Origin: Gordonia sp. (in: high G+C Gram-positive bacteria)
GTDB taxonomy: Bacteria; Actinomycetota; Actinomycetes; Mycobacteriales; Mycobacteriaceae
Reading direction: 5' to 3'
NCBI GenBank assembly: GCA_030152405.1
Contig: JASLJL010000387.1
Location: 1 to 9,178, forward strand
DNA length: 9,178 nucleotides
Below the pieces are notes generated by a model. The model was not told the DNA's origin and ran no database searches. It saw nothing but the letters and a program-made list of their open reading frames with translations. The position numbers and the translations under genes were made by a program. Each line of letters starts with the position of its first letter. Position 1 is the first letter of the stretch. Positions 7,926 through 9,178 of the stretch are shown here, in pieces.

Positions 7926-8708
7926 GTGAGGTTCTACTCCGACGAAGCGGTGGTGCTGCGCCAGCACAAGCTGGGCGAAGCCGACCGCATCATCACCTTC
8001 CTCACCGCGGAGCACGGTCTGGTGCGCGCGGTGGCCAAGGGGATTCGTCGTACCCGATCGAAGTTCGGTGCGCGCCTGGAACCGTTCGCGCATGTCGACG
8101 TGCACTTCTATCCGGGTCGCAACCTCGACATCGTGACTCAGGTGCACAGCCTGCATGCGTTCTCCGACGACATCGCCTCCGACTACGGGAGGTACACGAC
8201 GGCGTGCGCGGTGCTGGAGACCGCGGAACGTCTCGCGGGCGAGGAACGGGCGCCGGCCAAGCAACTGCATCGACTGACAGTCGGAGCGCTGGAGGCGCTG
8301 GCCGATGATCGTCGGGATCGGCAGTGGATCCTCGACGCGTTCCTGCTGCGTGCGATGTCGTCGGCCGGCTGGATGCCGGCGCTCGACGTGTGTGCGCGGT
8401 GCGCGCAGCCGGGGCCGCATCGCGCGTTCCACGTCGCGGTCGGGGGAGCGGTGTGCGTGCATTGTCGTCCGGCGGGCGCTGCGACGCCGTCCGTCGGTGT
8501 GCTCGACGTGATGGACGCCCTCGCCCGAGGCGAATGGGATCACGTCAGTGCGGCGACCGAGTCGCAGCGTAGGCAGGCGACCGGACTCACCGCAGCGCAT
8601 CTGCAATGGCATCTGGAGCGCCAACTCCGCACACTGCCGCTGATCGAACGGCACGCGCCGCACGCGATCATCACCCGCGAACACCCCATGGAAGGTCAGG
8701 TCAGCTGA
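7926..8708 (+). CDS. recO: DNA repair protein RecO
   Basis: A 260-residue RecO, close to the usual actinobacterial length. RecO binds single-stranded DNA and, with RecR, loads RecA onto SSB-coated gaps in recombinational repair; it also anneals complementary strands. The N-terminal OB fold starts with [19 protein letters not shown] and contains the basic [17 protein letters not shown] stretch. The zinc site has four cysteines in CxxC pairs at 156/159 and 177/180, on either side of the PGPHRAFHV segment. The C-terminal helices include [20 protein letters not shown]. The sequence is strikingly like mycobacterial RecO. GTG 7926 gives the conserved start. The stop overlaps the uppS ATG by one base (TGATG), so the two are probably coupled. 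The last 35 bases are repeated in inverted form at the window's right end. Confidence 0.95.
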   Translation: MRFYSDEAVVLRQHKLGEADRIITFLTAEHGLVRAVAKGIRRTRSKFGARLEPFAHVDVHFYPGRNLDIVTQVHSLHAFSDDIASDYGRYTTACAVLETAERLAGEERAPAKQLHRLTVGALEALADDRRDRQWILDAFLLRAMSSAGWMPALDVCARCAQPGPHRAFHVAVGGAVCVHCRPAGAATPSVGVLDVMDALARGEWDHVSAATESQRRQATGLTAAHLQWHLERQLRTLPLIERHAPHAIITREHPMEGQVS

Positions 8709-8920
8709 TGGCGCGCTTCACCCGACGTCCGACGCCGACGGCGCCCGTCGTCGTCCGTCCGCCGGACCCGCACCCGTCCGGCGCCGTGCCTCCGCCGATC
8801 CCCGCGGAGTTCGTGCCGAAGCACGTCGCGCTCGTCATGGATGGCAACGGACGGTGGGCGCAGGAACGCGGGCTGCCGCGCACCGAAGGTCACAAGCGCG
8901 GGGAGGCCGTGCTGATGGAC
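8674..8920 (+). repeat. left arm of a 247-bp inverted repeat
   Basis: This arm holds the end of recO and the first 71 codons of uppS in their natural context. Its reverse complement is found at 8932-9178 without any gap. There are six mismatches, at 8795, 8800, 8804, 8842, 8845 and 8860 in this arm, so identity is 241/247 (about 97.6%). The first 121 and last 60 bases are identical between arms. Confidence 0.97.
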
Positions 8921-8962
8921 CCGCAGACCGAGTCCATCAGCACGGCCTCCCCGCGCTTGTGA
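8708..8962 (+). CDS. uppS: UppS (isoprenyl diphosphate synthase), N-terminal fragment running into a foldback
   Basis: The start of undecaprenyl/decaprenyl diphosphate synthase, the cis-prenyltransferase that makes the polyprenyl carrier for cell-wall synthesis. After a proline-rich N-terminal extension of about 35 residues comes the catalytic motif VMDGNGRWA, with Asp45 as the conserved diphosphate-binding aspartate, then [13 protein letters not shown] up to residue 71. Real sequence stops there. The frame then reads the loop and the complement of the opposite arm and hits a stop at 8960-8962, giving a nonsensical tail of 13 residues. A normal UppS is around 250-300 residues, so about three quarters of the protein is missing. 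ATG 8708 overlaps the recO stop; a longer in-frame reading from 8606 lies inside recO and is not used. Confidence 0.85.
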   Translation: MARFTRRPTPTAPVVVRPPDPHPSGAVPPPIPAEFVPKHVALVMDGNGRWAQERGLPRTEGHKRGEAVLMDPQTESISTASPRL

Positions 8963-9144
8963 CCTTCGGTGCGCGGCAGCCCGCGTTCCTGTGCCCACCG
9001 TCCGTTACCGTCCATGACGAGCGCGACGTGCTTCGGCACGAACTCCGAGGGAATCGCCGGAGGCACGGCGCCGGACGGGTGCGGGTCCGGCGGACGGACG
9101 ACGACGGGCGCCGTCGGCGTCGGACGTCGGGTGAAGCGCGCCAT
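8890..9144 (-). pseudogene. uppS: second, inverted uppS N-terminal fragment
   Basis: Read on the minus strand from ATG 9144, this repeats the uppS start with two amino-acid changes: Ala for Pro at residue 30 and Ser for Ala at residue 33. Its sequence stays natural a little longer than the other copy. After MD at residues 70-71 it continues SVCGSI (residues 72-77), which fits the family's conserved segment (ACGAIE in M. tuberculosis, from memory). It then breaks into the complement of the left arm and ends after 84 codons. So the central 11 bases belong to this allele. It is probably not a functional gene but half of a foldback junction. Confidence 0.8.
8921..8931. other. 11-base centre of the inverted repeat
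   Basis: The unpaired centre between the two arms. On the minus strand it encodes part of the natural UppS segment SVCG; on the plus strand it gives PQTE, which does not fit the family. It is flanked by GATGGAC (8914-8920) and GTCCATC (8932-8938), a 7-base inverted pair that belongs to the natural uppS sequence of the minus-strand allele. Confidence 0.85.
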
Positions 9145-9178
9145 CAGCTGACCTGACCTTCCATGGGGTGTTCGCGGG
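8932..9178 (-). repeat. right arm of the 247-bp inverted repeat
   Basis: The reverse complement of 8674-8920, in perfect register and running to the last base of the window, so its true outer limit is unknown. The mismatches with the other arm lie at 8992, 9007, 9010, 9048, 9052 and 9057. As read on the minus strand it contains the end of recO followed by the start of uppS. Confidence 0.97.
9144..9178 (-). pseudogene. recO: inverted tail of recO
   Basis: The minus-strand copy of the last recO codons, reading [10 protein letters not shown] and the TGA at 9144-9146, identical to 8674-8708. It is cut by the window edge. Whether the inverted copy continues further into recO cannot be seen. Confidence 0.85.

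Noticed and set aside
8854..9156. Plus-strand 100-codon frame across the right arm
   Set aside because: It is an arginine- and histidine-rich antisense reading of the inverted uppS start, mirrored by an equivalent minus-strand frame at 8696-8998.
8674..9178. The terminal inverted repeat as a transposon end, insertion sequence or retron/DGR-type element
   Set aside because: Both arms are made entirely of recO and uppS coding sequence. There is no transposase, reverse transcriptase, target-site duplication or non-host sequence, and the centre is only 11 bases.
1..9178. CRISPR array, tRNA, rRNA, riboswitch, toxin-antitoxin or defence genes
   Set aside because: No spaced direct repeats, no cloverleaf or rRNA-like stretch, and no non-coding gap over 114 bases was seen; all plus-strand coding space is explained by core genes.

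Overview
The window is GC-rich, almost wholly coding, and every intact gene lies on the + strand. It carries a classic actinobacterial core block: hrcA (3' end), dnaJ (dnaJ2 type), rsmE, an alpha/beta hydrolase, phoH, ybeY, a CBS/CorC-family membrane protein, era, a second alpha/beta hydrolase, recO and the start of uppS. This order closely follows, from memory, the hrcA-dnaJ2-rsmE ... phoH-ybeY-CBS-era ... recO-uppS block of Mycobacterium tuberculosis. The RecO sequence is very close in style to mycobacterial RecO. I infer a member of the Mycobacteriales (for example a Gordonia-, Williamsia- or Rhodococcus-like organism); the genus cannot be fixed from the sequence alone.

Layout. Positions 1-2956 hold hrcA, dnaJ, rsmE and a hydrolase, with stop/start overlaps of the ATGA and GTGA kind between the last three, so they are probably one heat-shock/translation transcript. 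A 114-base gap (2957-3070) holds a possible hairpin and a possible promoter. Positions 3071-6971 hold phoH, ybeY, the CBS protein and era, overlapping or 3 bases apart, a ribosome-maturation operon. A 72-base gap precedes a stand-alone hydrolase (7044-7874) with a possible leaderless promoter. After 51 bases come recO and uppS, which overlap by one base.

The genes fit together as stress repression and folding (HrcA, DnaJ), 16S rRNA modification and maturation (RsmE, YbeY, Era, probably PhoH), DNA repair (RecO) and cell-wall lipid carrier synthesis (UppS). The two hydrolases sit in slots that are occupied by other genes in M. tuberculosis.

The one truly abnormal structure is at the right end. 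Bases 8674-8920 and 8932-9178 are inverted copies of each other (247 bp each, 6 mismatches, no gaps) around an 11-base centre. The uppS reading frame therefore turns back on itself after about 71 codons. The mismatches are confined to 66 bases and fall only at codon positions 1 and 3, as expected of two alleles. The turn sits on a 7-base inverted microhomology. The most economical reading is a foldback chimera, probably from assembly or library preparation and joining two strain variants, rather than a new biological system. I found no mobile element, CRISPR array, tRNA, rRNA or defence system.
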